A DNA stretch of 64,000 bases from Bradysia coprophila (Eukaryota; Arthropoda; Insecta; Diptera; Sciaridae). Each line of letters starts with the position of its first letter. Position 1 is the first letter of the stretch. Position numbers and translations under genes: made by a program. Location: contig NW_023503400.1 in NCBI RefSeq assembly GCF_014529535.1, positions 1 through 64,000 on the forward strand. The letters run 5' to 3'. This document shows, piece after piece, positions 13,420-24,477 of the stretch. The notes beneath the pieces were generated by a model. The model was given only the letters and a program-made list of their open reading frames with translations. It did not search any database and was not told where the DNA came from.

Positions 13420-15751
13420 ATGGCCAAAATAAATTCGTCTTTGGAAATATCGTTAGACAGCACTACAGGTAACATTTTCAACTTTCTTAGAATTTCAATC
13501 TTCAATGTACTAAAGAAAGAAATTCGTAGACAATAATGGTTTCCCTGCTAAAAACCAAATAAAGAATGATGAACTTGCTACGGACCCGTTTATGGACAAA
13601 GTAATACAGAAATATTTGAAACACAATTGGAAGTTTACTGAACTCGAGGACATTACGGATTTGTGCAATGAAAAACGGGAAAATTGTGATAAAATTGTTT
13701 CGTGAGAATCGAGAGTTGGTGGAAATATTTTATTTCGTTGATTGTGATGATTGTGACATTGCTACACAAGTGGACCACGAGAAGTCAAATAATGTGACGT
13801 TCTTAAGACGACAGAAAAGAACTTTTTTGTGAGCTTTCCGATTGAGGAGCAAATCAAGAAGAGTTTTAAAGCCAACTGGTCGTACATCTCTAAATTCAAT
13901 ACTTTCGGCAACACGGCATCAGATGTACACGATGGCGCAATTTTGAGGAACATACTTGAACAGTACCGCAAATCATTTGTGAATATCTTGTCGTTGAGTC
14001 TAAATGTGGATGGTGCAAATCGGTTCAATTCCAATGCTTTATCCGTGTGGCCAATTCAACTTTTGCAAAACTACCTACCACCAATCATACGGTTCCTTCC
14101 GGATAACATAATTATCTCTGGCCTTTACTACAACAACGTCAAACCGAATTGTCAAAAAAATTTACTGCCGTTGGTCGAAGAATTAGCACATTTGAAGGAA
14201 AATTAGATCCAAGTCACAATCGAGGACAAGTACCTCATTTTTAAGCCAATCATCACAGCTGCAATCGTCGATTTACCTGCGAAGAGTATTCTTCAGCAAA
14301 CGAAACCATTCGGGGGCTACGACGGGTGTACATACTGCGAGAATCCCGGCCAACAGATTGTGACTGAGAAATTAAAAAAACAGATGAAAAATGGCAGATC
14401 CGCTGGAAAGGAAAATTCTGGTTTGGTTAAGTTTGTGCGTTATTTGGAAGGAGATGACGAGTATAAGCTAAAAGACGAGATCGAGAACGTTAGCTGTGCA
14501 TTCATCTACTCACGGGAAATCAATCGGCGGTATAAAAGGTAAGCATTAGGGGAATCCTAATCTAACGATCTTTCAAGTTGCTGAAAAAGTTTTCAAGGAA
14601 ATTATAAAGTGGAAAATCAAGTCCAAATTTGCCAAATTTTGATCTAACTGCCTGGAAGAAAATTTTATCTCCATGTCGCATGACGGTATTTCAATCTTCG
14701 GATCAGACATACTTTTGGTCCGTACAAAGTAGGAGGGTCTTATGCGTTAACTCTTCCATTTGTAACACGTCGAGTCGGAGGCTCTCAGTAAAAGGAAACC
14801 TTTATTTTTGCCTACATTTGTCAAATCAGCAAAAAAAATTTCGTCTGTCAGTACGTACTGGTCCTTGCTATGCTTAAACTTTAATTCACTTTCTCATCAT
14901 TCAATTTTTTACATTTCCAGGTGTCTCTTGTTTGTCTCGGCCCGGCGAAGCGATTAATTTCGTTCAGTTGTACTTCGACATCCGTCCGTTCTACATCTCT
15001 CCAAAGAATAGAGAAATTCGAATGGAAAGTTGATAGAAATAAAACCAACGTCAAGCATCGTTCGCAGACCCCGATCTTTGGACCAAAGAAAGAATTTCAA
15101 GGCGAGTGAGTACAGATCGCAGTTACTTTACTATTCGCCAGTGTGTCTTCTTGGTTGTGTTCCCAATCGAGAACATGGTGATGGTGATTCACCTATTGAA
15201 GCATATCTCCCAGAGTGTGCAACAACACGGACCATTGTGGGCACATTCAGCATTTGTGTTCGAGCGAAACAACGGTTGTTTACTGAAAATGGTCAATGGA
15301 ACTACAGATGTGCTTCACCAAATGTCGACAAAAGACGTTCTTAAGAAGTCGTTAAAAACAAGCCCCCACCTGAAAAAAGCTATTTTGAAAGGCGACAACT
15401 TTTATTGGTAAAAGTCTTACCATTGTTGAGTATGGCTTGGTTGTCCTGTGTATCGTCAATCGTAAGACTACAAACCTATCAAACAATTCATTGGATGAGA
15501 TTTTCATTGGATGTTTACAAACGGTGTAAATTTAGAAATGGCATTTTTACCAGTTTTTGTATACGAGACCCAAAAAGTCGATTAACTATTTCATAAGGTT
15601 GTCTGGAGGACAGATTGGTGCACTGAAATTCTATTCAAAAAATGTCGAAAGAAAGTACGTTTTCATGGAAGAATACGAGGTCGTCGACAATATTTATCAC
15701 ATCGAGAAAGTTCAATCATGGAAGCGATTGAACTTGTATCAGAAAAATTAA
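13420..15751 (+). pseudogene. CMC/EnSpm-like transposase, degenerate
   Basis: This recalls animal EnSpm-type transposases (Pfam Transposase_21/DUF4218 style). A short first exon from ATG 13420 is followed by an N-terminal segment to a stop near 13702. The core at 13829-14538 has the family layout N-x-DGAN, then SVWPIQLLQNYLPP, then IIISGLYYNNVKPN, then a CTYC pair. Later pieces include SCLSR (about 14921), HGPLWAHSAFVFE (about 15220) and a C-terminal block ending at 15751. The breaks I see are an in-frame TAG at 14204-14206, a stop and frame change around 13702-13829, a phase mismatch across the intron 14539-14920, and several stops between 15000 and 15600. It cannot encode an active enzyme, so any mobility would need a helper in trans. 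Confidence 0.75.
14690..14875 (+). repeat. Fragment of the CCCGTACGA-type dispersed repeat in a transposase intron
   Basis: GTACAAAGTAGGAGGGTCTTATG, TTTGTAACACGTCGAGT and GGAAACCTTTATTTTTGCC-like stretches follow the same order as at 24480-24610 and, less well, 38880-39010, ending with a GTCTGTC run. This is a diverged 5' fragment of that family inside the transposon. Confidence 0.6.
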
Positions 15752-17490
15752 TTTTTATGCAAGTTGGATTGTGTAAATATGATGTTGCTCCCCCGAATCC
15801 ATACGAAATTGAGTGATTGCATCAATTTTTATTTCTCGTGCAATAAACTGGATTTAATTTGAACTCGGCCTTTTGACTCATTCCAGCGTATTTGTTTTCG
15901 TCAGAAATATTCGGTTTGTCAATTTGAGTTTCAGAAGGTAAGGATTCAATCAACTTTTACATTTCGCTTTTCGAACATCTGCGCATTCGTAAACCTAATA
16001 AAATCGTAGAGCTGGTACAATACAATTCGTAAACCTCTTACGAGGTGTAATTTGCAGTAGTTTTGTAAAGTTGTGGTGCAAATCTAGCAACCATCAAATA
16101 CAGCTCAGTTTCTTACAAAACTTAGTGGAACTTAACTCTCAAGTTCACGGAATATACATTACTCGTGACTCGTCCTGAAATTTGATTTTGTAAAAATAAC
16201 TAAGGAAAGGACTGAGCTTAGTGATAGAAGTGAAAAATAAAACAAACTTATTGAAGACCTATACGAGCAGTGTATATTCAATTTGAAGATTCGTCCAATG
16301 AAATTCCTAATATTAAAACTACACTGCAACACTGCATCTTTAAGTTTTAAAATTTAAGTTCACCCCTTAACAATCTTCCATTAAAGTTGCTGAAAGAAAT
16401 ACTGAAAGCCTCAAACGAAGGACACTCGCACATGTAGAAGACTGTACAGTTATGTACTATCGTTTTAGCTATAAGTTCTGATGTCATACACCTTATATGT
16501 ACACTTTCATTGCAATATGTGACCCAGTGAATTATGCGTAATTTGGTACACAATGTTCTACATTACATACACAACGAATTCATACTTAAATCTCAAATAA
16601 GATTCGATGAACAGAACTTAACATAAAAAGCCAGTTTATTTCAATTGGTCCATTTTTTGTTAGAAACTAACTCAACAAAATTTTAAAATATTGTTCGAAT
16701 CGGTCAAAGGATAGCTTGAACTCATAAATTTTGATTTCAGCTTGCGTTCTTTCGAATATGATCAAGATAATATTTGTCTAAACTATCAAAGCGTAAATCG
16801 CGACGTTTATTTAAAACCGATTTGAAGGCTCATGATTTGATACCGGTGATTTTACAATATAACGACTTCGTATGTATAATCTCTGTTTTTTTTTTAAACA
16901 AAAATTGCTACACGAGCTATACTATGCCACTTTTTCCACTTAATATGAAACTACAAGCTACCGTGTATTTATATGTATAGACATCCTACTCTATGAGAGT
17001 AGAGCGAAGGAAGAGAACCAAAATAAACGCACATACCTCTACTAGCAAGTGGTAGAGTTTAAAATGATGCTTCGGAATTATTACCGTCTTTTATATTAAA
17101 ACATCAATATTCATTCTGACAACATAGATTTTCAAAGGCGAAACAAAATCTAGACTTTGTATTGACCAATAGCATAGCATTGTAGCGAAGTCAGGAGTAT
17201 CGTCACGGTGATTTTGAAATGATATGGATATTTACCTTTAGTCTGTTGTATTACTAGCATAGTAAGGTAACTGCCCGTACGAGCAGTGTATATTTAATTT
17301 GAATATTTGTCCAATGAAGTCTTAAATATTAAAACTAAGCTGCAACACTGCACTGCACTGTATAGCTATATAATATAGCAATAGGTTATCGTGTTACAGC
17401 TGTTTCATTTGTGAGGTATTGCTATACCGAATGTAGCGCGCTGTAATTTTGTTCGAAAACTAGAACTGATGTCGTTACATGGCGCTAATA
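15752..17490. repeat. Transposon spacer with an ~85-bp direct repeat
   Basis: No gene seen. The stretch ACGAGCAGTGTATATTCAAT... at about 16262-16340 recurs at about 17279-17360 with a few changes (through ATTAAAACTA and TGCAACACTGCA). A short palindrome, TCTACTCTATGAGAGTAGA-like, lies near 16986-17004. The remainder is AT-rich and unassigned. Confidence 0.55.
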
Positions 17491-17493
17491 TAA

Positions 17494-17657
17494 GGGGCTG
17501 TTCACACATTACGTTACGCTATTTTATGGAATTTTTGACACTTCCCTCCCCCTGTCACGCAAAAAAGGTCAATTTTGACCCAAATTTGTCAGAAGCATCA
17601 CGTTTGGCTGTACCTTCCTCCCCCCATTACAGCGTGACGTAATATGTGAACAGCCCC
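17494..17657. mobile_element. Harbinger-like MITE with TAA target duplication
   Basis: The 164-bp element starts GGGGCTGTTCACA and ends with its complement. The arms pair for about 27 bp with two or three mismatches. TAA flanks both ends (17491-17493 and 17658-17660), as expected for PIF/Harbinger MITEs. There is no coding capacity. It is nested within the CMC transposon, which is itself nested within a LINE. Confidence 0.75.
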
Positions 17658-17844
17658 TAAGTATTTTTCGGATTTCGCTTATGGTTTCATTTGTACTTCG
17701 TTCGGGCTTTCGTGATTGCACTCTTTCTAAGATATCACTCTTAGCATATAAATCTAGTAAATTTGAGGGTACTTCGTATGAGTTATCGTGATTGCGATAT
17801 TTCTGAGGTCCAAAAATTTGTAGAAACTGACCGTTTCGCATAGA

Positions 17845-18645
17845 GGAATTCTTTTGAAAAACAGCCCGGATCAAAAACCGAAAACTTGCACTTTTCTTAA
17901 TTCAAAATTTCTCCGGGTACACGAGCCGTACAGTCGTGTGGGGTGTCATTAGAAAGATAATCACATGTACTATTAAGCCGAATAGAGACTCATTGGTTTT
18001 AAATTAATCCACACTGAAATATGTGCAGTTGAAGTTTTCTTGCACTTTTCTTGCCAATATTTCTCCAGATACACGAGCCGTACATGGTGGTGTGGGGTAT
18101 CATTTGAAAGGTAATTTTATGTGCTTTTGGGCCAAATAGAGTCTTATAGGGGTTTAAAGCATCTACGATGAAATATGAGAAGTTGAAATGTTAAGTACCC
18201 ATATTTCATGCATATGCATCCAAACCCCATAAGACTCTATTTGGCCCAAAAGCACATAAAATTACCTTTTAAATGATACCCCACACCACCATGTACGGCT
18301 CGTTTAACTAGATATTGGTAAGAAAAGTGCAAGTTTTCTGTTGAAAGCTTCAACTGCACATATTTCAGTGTGGATTAATTTTAAAACCAATGAGTCTCTA
18401 TTCCGCTCAATAGTACATGAGATTACCTTTCTAATGACGCCCCACATGACGGCTCGTGTACCTGGAGAAATTTAGGCAAATTTTCGGCTTTCGATCACCT
18501 TTCATCAGCCATAAAAGCTTCGAAGAATTTTTTTGAGAGTGGTTTTGGCTTCTAGGGTCGAAGTCCTTTCTAGGTACCTATAAAAAGTTCCACTAGAAAA
18601 CGCGCCCGATTTCGGTAGGCTGTTTTTCAAAAGAATCCCTCATAA
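17845..18645. repeat. Large palindrome built of four ~155-bp units
   Basis: The left arm holds two tandem related units (about 17884-18037 and 18038-18195). Each carries a TTGCACTTTTCTT start, TACACGAGCCGTACA and TGTGGGGT-TCATT. The right arm carries the same two units inverted (about 18205-18490), giving a head-head-tail-tail layout around a short centre near 18200. Outer segments (CAAAAGAATTCC near 17846 and its complement near 18630) also pair, apart from about 110 extra bases on the right. No ORF is supported. Confidence 0.8.
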
Positions 18646-19027
18646 GGTTTTCAACAGTAGTAGTAGGGTAATACGCTAGTATTTTACAAAAGTATTAAAA
18701 TAACGGTCCCTCACACTAGAGAGATATACCCGCTAGGATCTCAAACGCAATAAGGTGAGAGACTTAATAGGATCACGTAAAAACAAGATGAAGGATTCAC
18801 TAGGGTTACGGGTCGTACCTGGCAACCGTCATCCGTCAGTTGTGACTGTATTTACTCTCCTCGTTTTACGTTTAGGTCGAACACCGAAACACAATATTTT
18901 TGTATTCTTCCTTTTATTTAATTACATTTCACAGGATACATTTACCGTTCGTCAAATTTCAAATTACGATTATTTGACTAGCTTACATTACTTGACAATA
19001 CGACAATATTTCATAAAACATCTCGTC
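18646..19027. other. Transposon spacer, no gene seen
   Basis: This lies between the palindrome and the 3' end of the minus-strand BEN-like gene. A short ORF on + (18755-19072) has no recognisable domain and runs over the end of the real gene. Confidence 0.5.
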
Positions 19028-20256
19028 TTACATCTCCTTCAATTGCTTCTTAGAAATATTTTTAATTCCTGACGCCATTAGCCGGTTGATGTTGGCCTCT
19101 TTAAGTCTCTCGCCGTGTGATACTGGGTCAATATCGCACTGTGATATGCGGTCAATGAACAATTCTTTCACTCGGTCATATTTTTCAGGGGTTATTGGAT
19201 CCTTTGCAGGGTGTCGTTTCACTTCTTCGCCATCCGCCGAAAATTCAACCCTTTCACTTGTGCCTTTAACCGACTTCTGACACAAAACGGAAAGATTTTT
19301 TTTGTAAATATACTGCAAACAGTCCTTGATGAATGTGGAGTCTTTAGTAGTTTCGAGTGGAATGCGATCGAGGGCCTTGACTTCATTTGAAGTAATCAGG
19401 CTGTCACCAGCGAGGGTCGCTTCGTTGTTGTCCGAACGATTGGAACGCGTTGCGACTTTTATCAGATTTTTGTACTTGATGTTCTCCTCTGAATAATTGA
19501 TCGTGAGGTTGAGGTACTTTCCCTTTATCTCCTTGTATTTGCGTTCCCACTCGCGACATTCAAGTGCCACTTGGACGCATTCGGGACGAGTACACTGGGC
19601 TGACTGCTTTGACGCACAGTTCGCACCGCTACAAACTGCGTCCGAGTGATCGATGCCACGAACGCCTTCTTTGCATGCCTGGTCTTCCTTCCCTCTACTC
19701 TTACAGTAAACCACTCCACCACTGGCTGACGTCTCCAACTGGCCTCTAAACGCGGTTTTCAATGACTGAACAACACCGCTAGCATCTATAATTCGAAAAC
19801 AAAAACCAAAACTCGCATTATTGAAAAATAGGCAAACAGCTGCCTACCTGGTAGCTTACTTTTCGGTACTACAGCGCAACTATTTTCACCATCAGCGGAA
19901 TAGGACCCTTGTTTACTTTGACTCTCTTCCTTAGCTGTACTCTCATATTCAACCGCTTTAGAAATCCCACTTTGCGATTGAACAGCGGCATCTTGTAAAT
20001 ATATATCGGGGTATCACACAATTGTTTCAAAACAAAAAGCGCAAAATGGTAAAATTGTGTACTTACCTCGTAGCTTTTTCTTCAGTGCTTCGACGTAAAT
20101 GTTCGTTGGATCGACGCCATCTTTGTTGCTTTCTTCAACGACAGAGTTTTTTTCAGCCGGCTGAAAATAGCTCGCAATGTTCGAACTCGTACTTTTATCC
20201 TTCACAATTTTCTTTTTAAATTTCGACTCCGCTATATTTCGGTTTGATTTTTTCAT
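19028..20256 (-). CDS. Transposon-borne BEN-like accessory protein
   Basis: Three exons on the minus strand (20256-20067, 19991-19848, 19785-19028) join in phase through GT-AG borders to 363 codons plus stop, with no disruption. The N-terminus is basic (MKKSNRN, KFKKKIVKDK), and a Ser/Glu-rich low-complexity middle follows. Then comes a Cys-rich patch (CSGANCASKQSAQCTRPEC, about 155-175) and a short helical stretch. The C-terminal ~100 residues have the rhythm of a BEN domain: a CLQYIYKKNLSVLCQKSV helix pair, then ITPEKYDRVKELFIDRIS, then a final RLKEANINRLM helix. BEN domains bind DNA and occur in chromatin and viral proteins. The assignment is by eye only. Its intactness beside a dead transposase is notable. 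Confidence 0.65.
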
Positions 20257-20292
20257 CTTGAGCAACGGAAAGCTGCAAAATATACGCTGACA

Positions 20293-20569
20293 ATGAATGT
20301 TTGCTTGGAAGTGCGCGACAACTATTAACGATAATTTTTATTTTGTTAGAGAAGGTAAAGCAGCACATGCAATAAGTCACTTTGACGTGTCGTACAATCG
20401 ATACAATGCTATGAGCGGCTTATTAAAATTATTGAACGAAGTCAGTATGCAATTTATTGGTGTTGTGGTTACTGAAGCTGGCTATTTTAGCTGTGAATAC
20501 GGTAAACACACAGATTTATTGTATTTTAATGATCAATACAGACTATTTGACTTTATTGCAAGACAGTAG
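20293..20569 (+). CDS. Small ORF head-to-head with the BEN-like gene, function unknown
   Basis: Either ATG (20293 or 20297) lies about 40 bp from the BEN-like gene's ATG on the other strand. The ATG at 20297 opens a 90-codon frame (MFAWKCATTIND...) to 20569. It is mixed in composition, not low-complexity, with no signal peptide or known motif that I recognise. It could be a small transposon gene, an exon of one, or chance. Confidence 0.25.
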
Positions 20570-21915
20570 GTAAAATAATGGCAGCACATTTTAGATGCTT
20601 TACAATTTAGATATTATGTCAATTATAGACAACTGTTCGCTTCAATTTACGAAAATTTTTCTAGGTCATGAGGATAATTAGATTTATTGTCAATTATAAT
20701 ATGTTACATATTGGGTGCTGCGGAGGTAGTTCATTACATGGGATCAATTTGTGAACTCACAAGTATGTACCAAAATAACAGTTTTCAAACCGGGTGCTTA
20801 AAACATACGGATGCATTGGCTTAATGCGTTGTAAGTGCTGACCCCTGAAGTGAATACTCAATAACACAAGCAATAATGTTACATACAATAAGTGAAAAAT
20901 GAGCTGTACACAATTACAATTTTTTGGCCATAAGCAACACACTGACAGTACGTTGCCATAAGTGTTCTTTCAAAAACTTCAAAAACACCATTGAAATTAC
21001 TTTATGAAACAAATATGGCCGACACATTCAACTCTGTGTTTTTTAAAACGATGTTGTTAAATTAAAAGCATTTGCTCACGTTATTGTGTATTTAATTCAA
21101 GTGACGACTGCTGCAAAAACTGTTTTTGTTTCAATGTACAAGAATTAAAATGACGACTATCTTGTAGATGTAGGTAATGAATTTTTACCTCTCCTCACGG
21201 GGGTTATAAGCTTTCCCGATCGGACCCAAAACATCCCTTGAATAATAAACGATTTCCGTGGGGGCATATATTAAAGGTATATTATATACTCATAACATCG
21301 GGATGACATTTGTGTATAATACACTCAGACGAACTTTGTTTCTATTCAAAGTTTTCGGAAATTATCAAAGTCAACAAATAATTTAATACAGAAAATTGAA
21401 GAATTTAAGCACTTCTTTATTCAGGACACCGAAAAGTTATTCGACCTCAATCATTCTGATTCAAGGTGATAATTAGGGCTCGAAAATTTGAGATAGTCAT
21501 AGAGTTAAAGTATATACGTATACATTTCGTTACTAAAAAGAGTTACAAAGGAGTACAGTTCTCGGTGCAAGAAAGACCACGAAAAACTACACAATTTGGA
21601 ATTTAAAAAAATCGAAATTAGTCGGGAAACAGCCACGTTTTATATTTTATTTTGAGAATTGTTCTATTTTGTATAACACACTCTGCAGAGAAAAAATATT
21701 ACGCAGCTCGGAATAAAAGTAAAACGACAAATATCCAAAACCTATTTTCATTTTGTCAACAGAACCAATTTTATGTTTAGTTTATTTTTGCATCAACTGA
21801 TTGTTATCAAAAAAAAATCTTGTATCTACAACAAACAGGTATCGATAAAGCAGTTTTTTTTCTTTCCGAAAATGATCAAAACCATGGTAAAAACAGGTTG
21901 AGGTGTGATACACAA
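20570..21915. other. 3' spacer of the CMC transposon
   Basis: AT-rich, with no ORF or repeat that I can name. It runs up to the right terminal repeat. Confidence 0.5.
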
Positions 21916-21935
21916 TGGTCAAGGAACCACTTGAG
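21916..21935 (-). repeat. Right terminal inverted repeat of the CMC transposon
   Basis: ACCACTTGAG ends at 21935 and complements the left end CTCAAGTGGT. It is followed by the second TA and the resumed reverse-transcriptase codons. Confidence 0.85.
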
Positions 21936-23150
21936 TACAAGACTGCGTTCGACAAATTGGTAATATACTTGCTGATTATCAAGTTAGCTAGTTTTGGAAT
22001 CGGGAGAAAAACCGCAAGGTGGATATGTCAATATCTGATCGGTAGGACGAATTACGTTCAAATTGGCAACTTCGTATCGAGATTGTACGAGTCACCATCT
22101 GGCGTGCCGCCTGGAAGTTCGATTGGACCGCTTATGTTCATTGTGTTCATTAACGACATTGTTGATGTAGTGCAGTTCGCGCACACTCTACTCTTTGCTG
22201 ACGATATAAAATTGGCGTCAATAATTTTCGACCACTATGATATTCGAAGAATGCAGGGAGATATTGACAATGTAGTAAATTGGAACGCAGCAAATCGTCT
22301 TCTGTTCAACGAAGAAAAATGTTACATCTTTAGTATGTACCGGCATGAACCATCATTTATCCAGGTCGATTATAAAATGGGCGATAACGTCATCAATAGA
22401 GTTGAGGAAACGAGCGATTTGGGCGTACTGGTTAACAGATGGTTCCATCCGGGTAGTCATATTGAACAAATGACAATGAAATGTCGTCAAACGATCGGTT
22501 GTATCAAGCATTTTTCCAATGGCAATTTCACGAAAGAAACGCAGCGAATACTTTATTTGGCGTACGTACGATCGAGACTTGAATTTGCATCGCCTATATG
22601 GAACCCTGCGGCACAAATTTACAAAGACGACATTGAATCGATTCAGAAGCAATTCGTGATTTACTTGTTGGAAAGCCGAAGTAATGCAACGACTTACAGA
22701 CTAGCACCATACGAAGATCGATGTAGACAACTGAAATTGCAAAATTTGGAAACGCGGCGTACTGTGGCAGACATAATGCTTGCGTATGACATATATAAGC
22801 GTAACATTGACGATGACTTGATTTCATCAAAGTTTGTTCGGAACATAGTGAATGCGTACAATCTTCGAAAATCTACCGTGCAACTCTTGGTTGAACCTAG
22901 ACTTCACAATGTATATTTATCTCAGCAACCTGTTGTTCGTCTGATAAGACTTATCAATGAACATAAGTCTGAAGTGACAAAGTATGGTAACAGAATATCT
23001 TTTAAAAATGCAATGATCGAAAAGTTGGATATTGGAGGTGTTTAGATTGTGATGATTTTAAATGTTAACGTGGTTTTTGTATTTTGTAAACTGATGTAAA
23101 ATATTCAGCCAGTCTTTGGCGGTGTCAATAAATTCAATTCAATTCAATTC

Positions 23151-23676
23151 ATAATTATCAATTAGTGAATAAGGTTGTAATAAACATCCACATTACGTCA
23201 TAATTTCAACATAACAACAACATAAGTCATTATCAGTCAGTGGTATGCATAATTTTTCGATTTCAAGAAATTTGACACGAAGCTTTTAGTGAAATTATAA
23301 TGAGCCGAGAACATTTTTTCAGAACCAATTTAATTTGAAGGAAGGAATGTGAGTGAAGTAATCTTTTCGAAATAAATGTACCTGCCATGCAACCTGATGA
23401 TTGCGTTGACATTGATAAGAGTGTTATAACATTTTCCGTAAAGCAATCCATAATGCATTACTAACAATGTTTTCTGAGGTGATAAAGTTTGGGTTGAAAT
23501 TTATTTAATTCTTTTAGTGCAACATAAAAGCGACTGTTTCTAATTGTTCACTTCTGTCTGACGTATTTTAAACTTTTAACTCATTGATTAGTGTTGGCGT
23601 TTCTCAAAAGTGTGGGCAAACTGTCATCGTGTGTTTGAAGATAGTCGATAGTCGTGTTGTAGGTTTCCAGACTTAG
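23151..23676. repeat. 526-bp direct repeat, right copy (LINE target duplication)
   Basis: Identical to 10801-11326. It starts directly after the AATTC tail and stops where unique flank resumes (TATGTTTTC at 23677). See the left copy. Confidence 0.85.
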
Positions 23677-24476
23677 TATGTTTTCTTAGTTGTCTTAGCA
23701 TTACCTGCACAACTTTTTTTGAATTTGCATCTCTTCACCAGAAGTTTAAAATACAGTGAATGGTATGCGAACAAATCTGAGCGGGAAAAACCGGGGAAAA
23801 CATTAAAAACACTTTCAAAAGCGGCAATTTTTATTATATAGTTGATAACTCGATCGTTGTGATACATGACGTTTGATAAAGAATTATTGTTCGTCATTCG
23901 AAAATACGACTTATTATTACAAGCTCTGCTAACAACAAAACAGCAATTCAAAAATGACTCAACAGAGTTTCGTGGAACCAAAAGTTAATCTTTTGTGACT
24001 AAGAAAATGGCAATTTACAAAATACAATTTTTAGTCCATAAACCTTTAGTTTTTAGTCCATAAATCAATTTTAATGTTCGTTGATTAATGCATTACACTT
24101 AAAATACACTAAAGCAATACAAGTAACAAGTTGTTATGCCTCAGCCACTACGATACTATCGTACACCGCGCCGGCAATTTTCAATCAAATGTTTATAAAT
24201 AGACTTTGTGCTGAATGGAAAATATAATTTTCATGTAGACATGAACAGCGAACTGTTGATAGGTTTATCGTATTCATGTGTAGGTCGACGTGTATGATGT
24301 GTATACTATAAGTTGACATTACTAGAACAGCAATTTTGGCAAAACTAATATTTTTTGTCAATCATTTTGATTTGTTGGAACAATGAAGATGTAGACTATT
24401 TACTGAAGCAAATCTTTGTATTTCAATCTCACACTCTAGCATTTCCTACTTGTTAATATATGAATTGGGATGTTTA
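23677..24476. other. Intergenic, nothing recognised
   Basis: AT-rich unique-looking DNA between the LINE and the next dispersed repeat. No ORF is worth calling. Confidence 0.5.
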
Positions 24477-24477
24477 G

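Larger units (their letters stand above)
13236..21935 (+). mobile_element. CMC-type (EnSpm/CACTA-Mirage-Chapaev) DNA transposon, ~8.7 kb
   Basis: The ends are inverted (CTCAAGTGGT left, ACCACTTGAG right, then weaker matches). A TA is duplicated on both sides (13234-13235, 21936-21937). Excising the element plus one TA restores the LINE reading frame exactly, which proves the borders. The cargo is a degenerate Transposase_21-like gene on + (13420-15751) and a spliced BEN-like gene on - (19028-20256), with further nested repeats. CMC elements are known to differ in duplication length. TA would suit the Mirage branch, but the superfamily call rests on the transposase, not the TIRs. Confidence 0.85.
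11332..23045 (+). pseudogene. LINE endonuclease-reverse transcriptase ORF, interrupted at 13236
   Basis: The N-terminal part (to 13235) has the apurinic-type endonuclease wording: N-A-R-S near the start, TESQLSGG, the VMGDFNLHDINW motif, NVLDLVF, and a final D-x-YHVPY. It continues into the reverse transcriptase with VPVHKKGDKSNIRNYR and SAQHGFRDKRS. The RT resumes at 21938 with the AFDK motif, SGVPPGSSIGPLMF and the catalytic LLFADDIKL, then a C-terminal region without RNase H, ending at 23045. The codon phase is identical on both sides of the transposon, with the target TA restoring Y-K at the joint. The ORF was therefore otherwise open when the transposon landed. The segment 13236-13317 that appears to extend the first half is transposon sequence. 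Confidence 0.88.
11327..23150 (+). mobile_element. 5'-truncated LINE (Jockey/CR1-like), split by a nested DNA transposon
   Basis: A non-LTR retrotransposon with endonuclease then reverse transcriptase, an AATAAA near the end, and a 3' tail of AATTC repeats (about 23131-23150). There is no ORF1, and the frame is open from 11332 without an ATG, so the 5' part is missing. Removing the nested element 13236-21935 and one TA leaves about 3.1 kb. The outer borders are set by the 526-bp direct repeats. No RNase H domain is visible, which fits Jockey- or CR1-like clades. The exact clade is uncertain. Confidence 0.85.

Noticed and set aside
17569-17874. 101-codon minus-strand ORF inside the CMC transposon
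   Set aside because: It spans the border of a MITE and the palindrome arm, so it is a chance frame.
10801-23676. Reading the 526-bp direct repeats as LTRs of a giant LTR element
   Set aside because: They lack TG...CA ends, primer-binding site and polypurine tract, and the enclosed coding region is a LINE with its own tail.
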